NCBI GenBank assembly: GCA_020161795.1
Contig: JAIUOR010000010.1
Coordinates: 86,537-150,536, forward strand
DNA: 64,000 nucleotides
Source of the DNA: Actinomycetota bacterium
GTDB taxonomy: Bacteria; Actinomycetota; Actinomycetes; Propionibacteriales; Propionibacteriaceae
Reading direction: 5' to 3'
Both the position numbers and the translations under genes were made by a program. The notes beneath the pieces are model-generated. The model saw nothing but the letters and a program-made list of their open reading frames with translations, was not told where the DNA came from and did no database searches. Positions 1 to 9,212 of the stretch are shown here, one piece after another (the first letter of the stretch is position 1; each line of letters begins with the position of its first letter).

Positions 1-150
1 AGCGGCGAGCACCGGGGCGGGCGCGGGCGTGCCGGGCTGGCCGACGCAGAGCGCGATGGCGTCACCGTGGGTTCGCTGGCGCTCGGCGACGGCCTTGACC
101 ACCTCCATGACGTGGAAGGGCTCGACCTGACCGCGCAGCGAGGCGCTCAT
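1..150 (-). CDS. Class I/II aminotransferase, N-terminal fragment cut by window edge
   Basis: Only the first 50 codons are present, starting from the ATG at 148-150 and running off the left edge. The visible N-terminus contains PFHVMEVVKAV, RQRTHGD and CVGQPGTPAP. This resembles the opening of actinobacterial PLP-dependent class I/II aminotransferases of the aspartate aminotransferase type, where a conserved GQPxTPAP segment precedes the first strand. The start overlaps the stop of the upstream YihY gene as ATGA, so translation is probably coupled to the gcvP-yihY unit. The amino-acid substrate cannot be inferred from this piece, and the PLP lysine lies outside the window. Confidence 0.6.
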   Translation of the reverse strand, partial: MSASLRGQVEPFHVMEVVKAVAERQRTHGDAIALCVGQPGTPAPAPVLAA

Positions 151-1223
151 CGCGGACGTCGTCCGAAGAGCAGGCGCAGCCCGCCCACCAGCAGCGCGCC
201 CAGGCCCAGCCCGGTGGCGGCACCTACGGCGTAGCCCGCCTTCAGCCCGGCCCCCATCGACTGCTCGGCGACCTTGGCCGAGACATAGAGCTGACCGGGC
301 TTGGTCTCCACCGGTTCCTGCTCCGGTTCCGGCGCGGGCGCAGGCTCCGGCTCGGGTTCCGCCTGGGTGGCCAGCCAGGCCGCGATGAACAGGATCAGGC
401 TGGCGAAGAGGTTGAGGAAGATCATCAGGATGATGATGCCGCCGAAGACGCCGGCGGTCAGATTGCGGGAGAACGCCTTTACCAGCAGACCGGCGGTCAG
501 CTGGAGCACGAGGAGACCGGCCGCACCCACGCCGGCGCCGAACCACATGTGTCCCCCCGGCACCCGCTCAGGAGAGAACCAGGCGAACAGCAGCCAGAAC
601 AGCCCGGTGCCGGCCGCGAACGAGATCACCAGGCCGATCACCCGCAGCAGGAGCCCCCACCCCGGCCCGTTGTCGAGCCCGAGCAGGCGCCCGACCTGCT
701 CGGTCAGCGTGGAGGCGGCCGAGGAGGTGATGAAGGTCACCACCACGCCGACGAACATCGCGATCAGGCCGGCGAAGTTCGACAGCAGGTCCAACGGGAG
801 CGGCAGCAGCTTGCCCGGATTGTCGACGTCGGAGCGCATCAGCAGCCGCACCGCCCGCTTCAGGTTCCCCACCCAGTTCGAGCCGAACCAGAAGCCGATC
901 GCCAGCGCGGCGGTCAGCGTGGTGGCCCAGTTGTTCAGCGAATCCTCGATGACCGGCAGGATCTGCTGGCTGATGTTGCCAGCGCCGGAGAGCGACTCCT
1001 CGATCCAGGCGGTGATGCTCGTCAACGCCTCGGGCATCAGCACGGTGAGGGTCATACCGAGGGCGGCGAAGGCCAGCATCAGGATCGGCACCATGCTTAG
1101 CACCGAGTGGTAGGCGATCGCGGCGGCCAACTGGGTACCGCCACGGGTGTTGAAGCGTTCGATGGCACGCAGGACATGGGCGACCAGCGGTCGCTTCGAG
1201 AACTGTTCCCACCAGGTGATCAT
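147..1223 (-). CDS. YihY/BrkB-family inner membrane protein
   Basis: The 358-residue product has the layout of the YihY/virulence-factor BrkB family: an amphipathic N-terminus containing [26 protein letters not shown] (the family's characteristic first membrane segment, residues about 28-53), then roughly five further hydrophobic segments. After about residue 285 comes an unusual acidic, proline-rich linker of repeated Glu-Pro and Ala-Pro, followed by a C-terminal Gly/Ala/Leu-rich hydrophobic segment ending in GRRPR. Family members are integral membrane proteins of uncertain function; the old RNase BN assignment has been abandoned. The start overlaps the gcvP stop as ATGA and its own stop overlaps the aminotransferase start, suggesting one transcript. 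The identification is secure but the role is unknown. Confidence 0.85.
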   Translation of the reverse strand: MITWWEQFSKRPLVAHVLRAIERFNTRGGTQLAAAIAYHSVLSMVPILMLAFAALGMTLTVLMPEALTSITAWIEESLSGAGNISQQILPVIEDSLNNWATTLTAALAIGFWFGSNWVGNLKRAVRLLMRSDVDNPGKLLPLPLDLLSNFAGLIAMFVGVVVTFITSSAASTLTEQVGRLLGLDNGPGWGLLLRVIGLVISFAAGTGLFWLLFAWFSPERVPGGHMWFGAGVGAAGLLVLQLTAGLLVKAFSRNLTAGVFGGIIILMIFLNLFASLILFIAAWLATQAEPEPEPAPAPEPEQEPVETKPGQLYVSAKVAEQSMGAGLKAGYAVGAATGLGLGALLVGGLRLLFGRRPR

Positions 1224-4048
1224 GAGCTACCCAGGGTACAGATCAGGTTGCGGTCGCCGTAGGCGTTGTCGATCCGCCCCACCGGCGGCCAGTACTTCTC
1301 GGTGCTGCCGTCGGCCACCGGCCCACGCGGATTGCCGGCCGGGAAGCCGGCCTGCTCGCGCGGGTAGGGGTGCGGCCAGTCGGTCGCCGTCACCCGGGTC
1401 AGCGGGTGCGGGGCGTTCCCCAGCGGGTTGTCGTCCGCCGGCCAGGTGCCGTCGGCGACGGCGGCGATCTCCGCGCGAATCGACGCCATGGCCGCGCAGA
1501 ACCGGTCCAGCTCGGCTCGCGACTCGCTCTCGGTGGGTTCCACCATGAGCGTCCCGGTCACCGGGAAGCTCATGGTCGGGGCGTGGAAGCCGTAGTCGAT
1601 CAGCCGTTTCGCGACATCTTCCACGGTCACGCCGGAGGTCCGGCTCAGGTCGTTGAGATCGAGGATGCACTCGTGGGCCACCAGCCCATGGGTGCCGGTG
1701 TAGCGGATCGGATAGTGCCGCGACAGCCGCGAGGCGACGTAGTTGGCGTTCAGGATCGCCAGTTGGGAGGCCTGCTTGAGCCCGTTGGCTCCCATCATCG
1801 CGACGAAGGCGTAGCTGATCGGCAGCACTCCGGCGGAGCCGTAGGGCGCGGCGCTGATCGGCCCGTAGCTGGCCGCCGGCCCCGCCTCGGGCACCAGCGG
1901 GTGGTTGGGCAGGTAAGGCGCCAGATGGGCCTTGACCGCCACCGGCCCGACCCCCGGACCGCCACCGCCGTGCGGGATGGCGAAGGTCTTGTGCAGGTTG
2001 AGGTGACTGACGTCCGCCCCGAACCGGCCCGGTGCCGCCAGCCCCAGCAACGCGTTGAGGTTCGCGCCGTCGACGTACACCTGCCCGCCGGCGGCGTGCA
2101 CCAGGTCGCAGATCTCGGTGATGCCGGTCTCGAACACCCCATGGGTGGACGGATAGGTGACCATCGCCGCGGCGACCTCCCCGGCGTGCTGGGCGAGCTT
2201 GGCCCGGAGGTCGTCCAGCGCCACCGAGCCGTCGGCAGCGGTGGCCACCACGACCACCGTCATCCCGGCCATCGCGGCCGAGGCGGCGTTCGTGCCGTGC
2301 GCCGACGCCGGGATCAGGCAGACCGTCCGTTCGCCCTCGCCCCGGGCGGCGTGGTAGCTGCGGATCGCCAGCAGGCCGGCCAGCTCGCCCTGGGCGCCGG
2401 CGTTGGGCTGCACGCTCACCTGGTCGTAGCCGGTGATCGCGGCCAGCCACTGGCCCAGTTCGTCGATGAGTTCGCGGAACCCGGCGGCGTCGGCGGCCGG
2501 CACGAAGGGGTGCAGGTTGGCGAAGCCCGGGTAGCTGATCGGCTCCAGGGCGGCGGCCGGGTTGAGCTTCATGGTGCAGGAACCCAGCGGGATCATGCCG
2601 CGATCGAGGGCGAAGTCGCGATCGGAGAGCGTCCGCAGGTAGCGCAGGAACTCGGTCTCGCTGCGGTACTGGCTGAACACCGGATGCGTGCAGAACGGCA
2701 GGTCGCGACCGTGCCCGGCCAGATCGCCCAGCGGCGCGGCGTCCAGCGAGCCGCCGAAGACCTCGGCGAGGGCTGTCAGGTCGGCCTCGGTGGTGTCCTC
2801 CCCCACGCTGATGCCCACCTGATCGGCATCGATCGGTCGCAGATGGATCCCCTTGTCGCGCGCTGCCGCGACCAGTTCGGCGGCTCGGCCGGGGGTGAGC
2901 ACGGTCAGGGTGTCGAAGAACTGCCGCGAACCCAGGCCGTACCCGGCGCCCGCCAGCGTTCCGGCCAGCCGCCGGGTGTCGCGGTGGACGCGCTCGGCGA
3001 TGCCGGTCAGCCCGTCCGGCCCGTGATGGACGGCATAGAGCGCGGCCACGATCGCCAGCAGCACCTGGGCGGTGCAGATGTTCGAGGTCGCCTTCTCGCG
3101 CCGGATGTGCTGCTCGCGGGTCTGCCAGGCCAGCCGGTACGCGGGGACGCCGTCGGCGTCCTTCGACAGCCCGACCAGCCGGCCGGGGAGCTGTCGTTCC
3201 AGCCCGGCGCGCACCGCCAGGTAGCCCGCGTGCGGACCGCCGTAGAACAGCGGGACGCCGAACCGTTGCGTCGACCCGGCCACCAGATCCGCGCCCCAGG
3301 TGGACGGCGTCGTGAGCACGGTGAGGGCCAGCACATCGCAGGCAGCGATCAGCAGCGCACCGCGGTCGTGGGCGGCCTCGGCGATCCTGGCGAGTTCCGC
3401 GACCGGCCGGACCCGGCCACTCGCCCCCGGCAGTTGCACCACAACGGCGAGCAGATCGTCCGGCAGGTCCTCCTCCAGCGGACGCTGGAGTATCTCGATA
3501 CCGAGCGCCCGAGCCCGGGTCCGCAGCACGCCCAGGGTCTGCGGCAGGAGGTCGGGATCGACCACCACCACCGAGCCGCGCCGCAGGCTCCGCTTGGCCA
3601 CGGCGACCGCCTCGGCCACCGCGGTGGCCTCGTCCAGGAGCGAGGCGCCGGCGGCCGGGAGCCCGGTCAGGTCACAGATCATGGTCTGGAAGATCGCCAG
3701 CACCTCGAGCCGGCCCTGGCTGATCTCGGGCTGGTACGGCGTATAGGCGGTGTACCACGACGGGTTCTCCAGCACCAGCCGGCGAATGGCGGGCGGGGTG
3801 ATCGTGCCGTGGTAGCCCAGCCCGATCATCGCCCGGCCGGGCACATTGCGCGCGGCCAGCTCCGCCAGCCGCTCCTGCACCTGTGCCTCGGTGAGCGCCG
3901 GCGGCAGATCGAGCTGCTCGGTGCTGCGGATCTGCGCAGGAAGGGCGGCGTCGGTCAGCGCGTCGAGGCTCTGGTAGCCGAGTTCGGCCAGCATCAGCGC
4001 GATATCGGAGGCCGAAGGGCCGAGGTGGCGCAGCGCGAAGTCCGTCAT
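1220..4048 (-). CDS. gcvP: Glycine dehydrogenase (decarboxylating), P protein of the glycine cleavage system
   Basis: This PLP enzyme decarboxylates glycine and transfers the aminomethyl group to the lipoyl arm of H protein. The product is about 942 residues, normal for the single-chain P protein. The ATG at 4048 gives the expected N-terminus [12 protein letters not shown]; an in-frame codon 96 bases further upstream would add a non-conserved tail. Family hallmarks include the RHLGP opening, the [14 protein letters not shown] segment that starts the second half, [18 protein letters not shown], and the PLP-lysine region [17 protein letters not shown]. No gcvT or gcvH gene is seen here, so the other subunits must lie elsewhere. 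Downstream yihY overlaps by four bases. Confidence 0.95.
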   Translation of the reverse strand: MTDFALRHLGPSASDIALMLAELGYQSLDALTDAALPAQIRSTEQLDLPPALTEAQVQERLAELAARNVPGRAMIGLGYHGTITPPAIRRLVLENPSWYTAYTPYQPEISQGRLEVLAIFQTMICDLTGLPAAGASLLDEATAVAEAVAVAKRSLRRGSVVVVDPDLLPQTLGVLRTRARALGIEILQRPLEEDLPDDLLAVVVQLPGASGRVRPVAELARIAEAAHDRGALLIAACDVLALTVLTTPSTWGADLVAGSTQRFGVPLFYGGPHAGYLAVRAGLERQLPGRLVGLSKDADGVPAYRLAWQTREQHIRREKATSNICTAQVLLAIVAALYAVHHGPDGLTGIAERVHRDTRRLAGTLAGAGYGLGSRQFFDTLTVLTPGRAAELVAAARDKGIHLRPIDADQVGISVGEDTTEADLTALAEVFGGSLDAAPLGDLAGHGRDLPFCTHPVFSQYRSETEFLRYLRTLSDRDFALDRGMIPLGSCTMKLNPAAALEPISYPGFANLHPFVPAADAAGFRELIDELGQWLAAITGYDQVSVQPNAGAQGELAGLLAIRSYHAARGEGERTVCLIPASAHGTNAASAAMAGMTVVVVATAADGSVALDDLRAKLAQHAGEVAAAMVTYPSTHGVFETGITEICDLVHAAGGQVYVDGANLNALLGLAAPGRFGADVSHLNLHKTFAIPHGGGGPGVGPVAVKAHLAPYLPNHPLVPEAGPAASYGPISAAPYGSAGVLPISYAFVAMMGANGLKQASQLAILNANYVASRLSRHYPIRYTGTHGLVAHECILDLNDLSRTSGVTVEDVAKRLIDYGFHAPTMSFPVTGTLMVEPTESESRAELDRFCAAMASIRAEIAAVADGTWPADDNPLGNAPHPLTRVTATDWPHPYPREQAGFPAGNPRGPVADGSTEKYWPPVGRIDNAYGDRNLICTLGSS

Positions 4049-4280
4049 GGCAGTGTCCTTGGTCGGTGCAGCCCCCAACCTACAGCCCCGACGGCGTCCA
4101 GCCGGCCGGTCTCCCCTCCGCTCCGAACCCGCGGAAATACCCAACTATTCGGTCGTGAAAAGAAAATACGGGCTGTTTCCCTCCTCTTATTCCATTTCCC
4201 GGCAAACCAGTAGACGCCGGAGAAGAATGCCGCTAAGAGGTCCCGCGGGATCTCAGTGGCAGCTCGACAGGAGATCGCTC

Positions 4281-7200
4281 ATGACCGCTCAACCCCGGTT
4301 CCCCGGGCTACCGGACGTGATCAACGGCAACGGCGCCGTGGCTCACGTGATGAAGCACGTGTGCGGTGGGGTGATCGGCTACCCGATCACCCCCTCCACT
4401 GAGCTGTCGGAACTGTTCGAGGCGACTCGCGCCGAGGGTCAGCTCAACGTCTGGGGCAAGCACCCCTTCTTCGTCGAGACCGAGGGCGAGCACTCCGCGC
4501 AGTCCGGCGCGCTGGGGGCGGCGTTGACCGGCGGCAACTTCATCTCCAATGCCTCCTCCAGCCAGGGCATCCTGTATGGGCTCGAATCCCACTACGTCAC
4601 CGTCGGCAAGAAGATCGGCGGCTTCGTGCTGCAGGTCGCCGCGCGGGTGGTGACCCGCCACTCCCTCAACGTGATGGCCGGCCACGACGACGTGTACGCG
4701 CTGCTGCCCACCGGCTACACCGTGCTCTTCGGCTCCAACCCGCAGGAGGCGGCAGACCTGGCCGCGATCTCCTACCGCGCCTCGGCGCTCTCCCTGATCC
4801 CGGTCGCCAACGCGATGGACGGCTTCGCCACCAGCCACGTGATGAGCGAGGTACGGCTTCCCGAACCGGAGCTACTGGCCGCCTACCTCGGCGATCCGGC
4901 GGGGCGGATCGACTGCCCCACCGTCGCTCAGGAGCTGCTCTTCGGCGCCAAGGGCCGAGTGTTCCAGCTCAACCAGTACCTCGACCGTCAGGCCGCCGCC
5001 ATCCCGGCCGACGACCTGGCCGCGCTGCAGGCGATGCTGGCTGCCCGCGCCGAACAGGTCGAGGCCGACGACGCCGGCGAGCTGGTCGACCAGACTCTCG
5101 CCTGGCTGCCCGCCGACCTCCACGGTCAGTGGCGCCGACAGTGGCAGGGCGCCTGGCGCAAGGGCACCCGCCAGCTGGTCCCGGCGCTGGTCGATCCGCA
5201 CAACCCGGGCCTTACCGGCCCGGTACAGAACCAGCCCGACTTCCAGGCCGGCTCCGCCGACCATCGCACCCACTTCGCCAGCGCCGTCCCGAGCCTGGTC
5301 CGGCAGGCGATGGCCGAGTACGCCGAGCTCACCGGACGGCAGTACTCCCCCGTCGTCGCGTACGACACCGCCGACGCCGACTACGTCTTCGTCGGTATGG
5401 GGTCGATCACCGACGACGTCCGCGCCGTCCTTCCCTATCTGCGCTCGCTGGGCCTGAAGGTCGGCGTGGTCTCGGTGAAGCTCCTGCAGCCCTTCCCCGA
5501 GGCCGAGCTGGTGGCCGCGCTCGGCAACGCCAAGGCCGTGACGATCCTGGAGCGTTCCGACGACACCGCGCTCACCCGCTTCGTCACCCAGGCGCTGTAC
5601 CACGCCCGGGTCTTCCCCAAGCTGACCACCGCGATCTTCGGCCTGGGCGGCCACGACGTGCAGCCCAGGCACCTGGTGGCCGCGGCCAAGCACATGACCC
5701 GCGACGACGGCGCCGGCCTGATCTACCTGGGCTCGCAGTTCTTCATCGAGCACCCGACCCCGGCGGTCGCCGAGATCCAGCAGCGGCTCCGCGCCGCCTA
5801 TCCCGAGACCGAGCTCATGGCGCTGACCACCGAGCCCAATCCGGTCGTGCTGCCCGCCGAGGCGATGCGGATCCGCTTCCATTCGATCGGCGGCTACGGC
5901 ACGGTCGCCACCGGCAAGCTGCTCACCGACATCCTCGCGTCGATGCTGGGGATGCACTCCAAGTCGTCGCCCAAGTACGGCTCGGAGAAGTCCGGCGCCC
6001 CGACGAACTACTACATCACGCTCTCCCCCGAACCGGTGCTGATCACCAACGCCGAACTGGAGGACGTCGAGGTGGTCGTCTGCCCCGACCATCAGGTGTT
6101 CGCGCACTCCAATCCGCTGAAGGGACTGCTGCCCGGCGGCACGCTGATCCTGCAGTCGACCGGCGACCCGCAGCGGGTCTGGGCAGAGCTTCCGGCCTTC
6201 GCCCGCCGGGCGATCCGCGAGCGCGGCATCCGCTGCTTCGTGCTGGACGCCTTCGCCGTGGCCCGCAAGCATGCCCCCAACCCCGAGCTGGAAACCCGCA
6301 TGATGGGCATGGCCTTCATAGGCGCGATCATCGGCCACGTCGACCGGATCGCGCGCGGAGCCAAGCTGGATGTGGTCGAGGCCGAGGTGAAGGCCGAGCT
6401 GTCGAAGAAGTTCGGACGCAAGGGGCTGTCGGTGGTCGAGGCCAACATGGCCGTGATCCGCGACGGCATGCAGGCTGTGCCGGTCGACTACGCCGACCCC
6501 GCTTTCGCGGAGCTGGAAGGCAAGGCGCTCACCGAGCGCAACTCCGTGCCGTTGTCCGCGCTGATGACGCCGACGGTGGGCAAGGAGCGCGCCACCGGGC
6601 TCTTCGATCCGGCCTACTTCGAGGAGATCGTCGCCCGTCCGTTCCGGGAGGGCAGCATCGACGAGGCCCCCGTGCTCCCGGGCACCGGGCTGTTCATGCC
6701 GGTCGGCACCGGCGCCGACAAGAACAAGGGCCTGTTCCGGCGCACCCTGCCGGTCTTCACCCCGGACGCCTGCACCGCGTGCATGGAATGCGCCCTGGCC
6801 TGCCCCGACAACGCGATTCCCAACACCGGCCACGAGCTCGGCGATCTGCTGCACACCGCGATCGATGCCACCGATCTGCCGGAGACCGCCCGGGCCCGGG
6901 TCCGCGAGGTGGTCACCGACTGGGCGCTGGAGATCCGCCGCCTCTTCCTGGCCGACAGCACGGCGGAGGACTTCGCCGTCCTGGCCCGGCAGGCCGCCGA
7001 GCTGATCCCGCCCAAGCGGGTGCTGAGCCGCGATGTCGAGGCGGTGATCGAGGCGGTGGCCGCCTTCCCGGTAGCGCGCACCCGTCCGCTGTTCGACGCC
7101 CTGGAGAAGCAGTCCCCGGGCAGCGGGGTCCTGTTCTCGGCGGTCGTCGACCCGTGGAAGTGCACCGGCTGCCTGCAGTGCATCGAGGTCTGCGGCCCGG

Positions 7201-9212
7201 ACGCCCTCACTCCCGCCGACCAGGACGACCTGCTGCTGGGCATGCTGGAGACCCGGTTCGCCCGGCTCACCCAGTTGCCGGACACCCCCGCCCGGCTCAC
7301 CGCCGACGCGACCGACCCGGCCGGCGACCTCAAGCGGCTGCTGCTGGCCCGCGACACCTACTACGCGATGACCGGTGGCCACGGCGCCTGCCGGGGCTGC
7401 GGCGAGGTGACGGCCATCCACCTGGTCACCGCCCTCAGCCACAGCCTGGGCGACCTCAACCGGCAGGCCCACCTGCGCGACCTCGATTCCACCATCGAGC
7501 AACTGCGGGCCCTGCTGGACACCGTCCCCGCCGGCAGCCCGCGGGCGCACCGCGTCGAGGCCACGATCGCCGAACTCGAACGCCGGCTCTACCTGCACGA
7601 ATCCGGCCCCACCGGCAACGGACCGTCGTCCACCGTGATCGCCAACTCCACCGGCTGCTCCAGCGTGTACGCCTCCACCATGCCGTTCTCGCCGTACCTC
7701 GACCCGTGGGTGAATGGTCTCTTCCAGGACGCCCAGCCGCTGGCCTCGGGCATCTACGAGGGCATCGTCTCCTCGCTGGTGGACGAGGTACGCGCCTTGC
7801 GGGTGGCCCGGCTGGAACTGGCCGGCAGCTACAACCCCGCCGTGCACGACGCCGCGCTGCGCACGCTCTCCTGGCACGACTTCACCTCCGAGGAGCGCGC
7901 GCTGGTGCCGGCCGTGCTGACCATCAGCGGTGACGGGGCCGCCTTCGACATCGGCTTCGGCGCGCTCTCCCGGGTGCTGGCCGCCGGAACCCCGATCAAG
8001 TCGCTGGTGCTCGACACCGGCGGCTACTCCAACACCGGCGGCCAGGCGTCGACAGCGAGCTTCCGCGGCCAGGATGCCGACCTGGCCCGCTTCGGCGGCG
8101 CCCACGCCGGCAAGCACGAGGCCCGCAAGGAACTCGGCCTGCTGGCCGTATTCCACCCCGGCGTCTTCGTCGCCTCCACGGCAGCCGCCTACCACGGCCA
8201 CTTCCTGCGGGCCACGGCCGACATGCTGGGCTACAACCAGGGCGCCTCCCTGATGGTCACCTACGCCCCCTGCGACACCGAGAACGGCATGGCCGAGGAT
8301 CTCGCCAACGCCCGCTCGCGGCTGGCCGTCGAGAGCCGGATGAGCCCGCTGTTCGTCCACGACCCGCGGCGTGGCGACAGCCTGGCCGAGCGGTTCAGCC
8401 TGGACGGGAACCCGGCGGTCGATCAGCTGTGGACGACCACCACCCTGGACTACCTGGACGAGACCCGGACCCTGCAGCTGATGACCATGCCGCTCACACC
8501 GGCCGACTTCGCGCTCGGCGAGGTGCGGTTCGCCAAGCAGTTCCGCTGGCTGGCCGTCCACGAGGAGGCCGCAGCGGTGCCGATCGCGGAGTTCATCGAT
8601 CTGGCCCCCGAGCAGCGGGTCGGCAAGATCCCGTTCGTCTACTCCACCGACCGGCGCAAGCAGCTGGTCCGGATGGCCTGCTCGGCGGCGATCGTCTCGC
8701 TGGTCGAGGAGCGCAAGGCGCACTGGCAGCTGCTGCAGTTCCTGGCCGGGCAGAGCGAGGCCGCGCTGAGCTCGCAGCACCGCTCCGAGCTGGAGGCCTT
8801 GAGCACCCGCTACACCGAGGCGGTCGAGGCCCGCGAGATGTCGCTGGACGCCATCGCGCAGGCCATGGCCGACCTGGCCACCTCCAGCGGCGCCCCGGTG
8901 GGCGGTCCGCTGCAACTCGGTCTCGGGGTACCCGGCCCCTTCCCTGCCGCCGCCGCACCCGCCGCGCCGACAGCGGTGGCCGAACGCCTGATCTGGCTGG
9001 ACGAGGACGATCTGCCACGCTGCAACGACTGCGCGACCTGCTACCAGGAACTGCCGCAGCTGTTCGAGAAGGCGACGGTGGTGGTCGACGGCGCACCCAA
9101 GACGGTCGGACGGATGCGTCCGGGCAGCCTCGACACCGTGGAGGTGACGCCGGAGCTCTCCGCCCGCATCGCCCGGGTCAAGGCCACCTGCGACGCGGAG
9201 ATCATCCAATGA
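4281..9212 (+). CDS. Giant single-chain 2-oxoacid (pyruvate):ferredoxin oxidoreductase with extra C-terminal Fe-S domain
   Basis: The protein oxidatively decarboxylates a 2-oxoacid, most likely pyruvate, to acyl-CoA and reduces a low-potential acceptor. The 1643 residues carry, in order: the PFOR alpha domain (GYPITPSTELSE near residue 33), domain II, the gamma domain (RFHSIGGYGTVATGK near 531), two ferredoxin clusters (CTACMECALACP near 831 and CTGCLQCIEVCGP near 961, separated by about 130 residues), and the TPP domain (GHGACRGCGE near 1032, GDGAAFDIG near 1216). A C-terminal extension has a further CNDCATCY motif near 1581. Ordinary NifJ-type enzymes are near 1200 residues, so this is about 450 longer. 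The ATG at 4281 follows an AGGAG. It overlaps the next gene as ATGA. Confidence 0.9.
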   Translation: MTAQPRFPGLPDVINGNGAVAHVMKHVCGGVIGYPITPSTELSELFEATRAEGQLNVWGKHPFFVETEGEHSAQSGALGAALTGGNFISNASSSQGILYGLESHYVTVGKKIGGFVLQVAARVVTRHSLNVMAGHDDVYALLPTGYTVLFGSNPQEAADLAAISYRASALSLIPVANAMDGFATSHVMSEVRLPEPELLAAYLGDPAGRIDCPTVAQELLFGAKGRVFQLNQYLDRQAAAIPADDLAALQAMLAARAEQVEADDAGELVDQTLAWLPADLHGQWRRQWQGAWRKGTRQLVPALVDPHNPGLTGPVQNQPDFQAGSADHRTHFASAVPSLVRQAMAEYAELTGRQYSPVVAYDTADADYVFVGMGSITDDVRAVLPYLRSLGLKVGVVSVKLLQPFPEAELVAALGNAKAVTILERSDDTALTRFVTQALYHARVFPKLTTAIFGLGGHDVQPRHLVAAAKHMTRDDGAGLIYLGSQFFIEHPTPAVAEIQQRLRAAYPETELMALTTEPNPVVLPAEAMRIRFHSIGGYGTVATGKLLTDILASMLGMHSKSSPKYGSEKSGAPTNYYITLSPEPVLITNAELEDVEVVVCPDHQVFAHSNPLKGLLPGGTLILQSTGDPQRVWAELPAFARRAIRERGIRCFVLDAFAVARKHAPNPELETRMMGMAFIGAIIGHVDRIARGAKLDVVEAEVKAELSKKFGRKGLSVVEANMAVIRDGMQAVPVDYADPAFAELEGKALTERNSVPLSALMTPTVGKERATGLFDPAYFEEIVARPFREGSIDEAPVLPGTGLFMPVGTGADKNKGLFRRTLPVFTPDACTACMECALACPDNAIPNTGHELGDLLHTAIDATDLPETARARVREVVTDWALEIRRLFLADSTAEDFAVLARQAAELIPPKRVLSRDVEAVIEAVAAFPVARTRPLFDALEKQSPGSGVLFSAVVDPWKCTGCLQCIEVCGPDALTPADQDDLLLGMLETRFARLTQLPDTPARLTADATDPAGDLKRLLLARDTYYAMTGGHGACRGCGEVTAIHLVTALSHSLGDLNRQAHLRDLDSTIEQLRALLDTVPAGSPRAHRVEATIAELERRLYLHESGPTGNGPSSTVIANSTGCSSVYASTMPFSPYLDPWVNGLFQDAQPLASGIYEGIVSSLVDEVRALRVARLELAGSYNPAVHDAALRTLSWHDFTSEERALVPAVLTISGDGAAFDIGFGALSRVLAAGTPIKSLVLDTGGYSNTGGQASTASFRGQDADLARFGGAHAGKHEARKELGLLAVFHPGVFVASTAAAYHGHFLRATADMLGYNQGASLMVTYAPCDTENGMAEDLANARSRLAVESRMSPLFVHDPRRGDSLAERFSLDGNPAVDQLWTTTTLDYLDETRTLQLMTMPLTPADFALGEVRFAKQFRWLAVHEEAAAVPIAEFIDLAPEQRVGKIPFVYSTDRRKQLVRMACSAAIVSLVEERKAHWQLLQFLAGQSEAALSSQHRSELEALSTRYTEAVEAREMSLDAIAQAMADLATSSGAPVGGPLQLGLGVPGPFPAAAAPAAPTAVAERLIWLDEDDLPRCNDCATCYQELPQLFEKATVVVDGAPKTVGRMRPGSLDTVEVTPELSARIARVKATCDAEIIQ

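Noticed and set aside
4049..4280. A glycine riboswitch upstream of gcvP
   Set aside because: I looked for the aptamer's conserved purine-rich core on the gcvP strand. A short GGGGAGACC resembles part of it, but the remaining conserved segments are missing.
4872..9209. A 1445-codon open frame antisense to the oxoacid oxidoreductase
   Set aside because: It is a by-product of strong third-position GC bias in the sense gene. Its translation is low-complexity Gly/Arg/His/Gln with no motifs, while the sense strand has complete PFOR domains.
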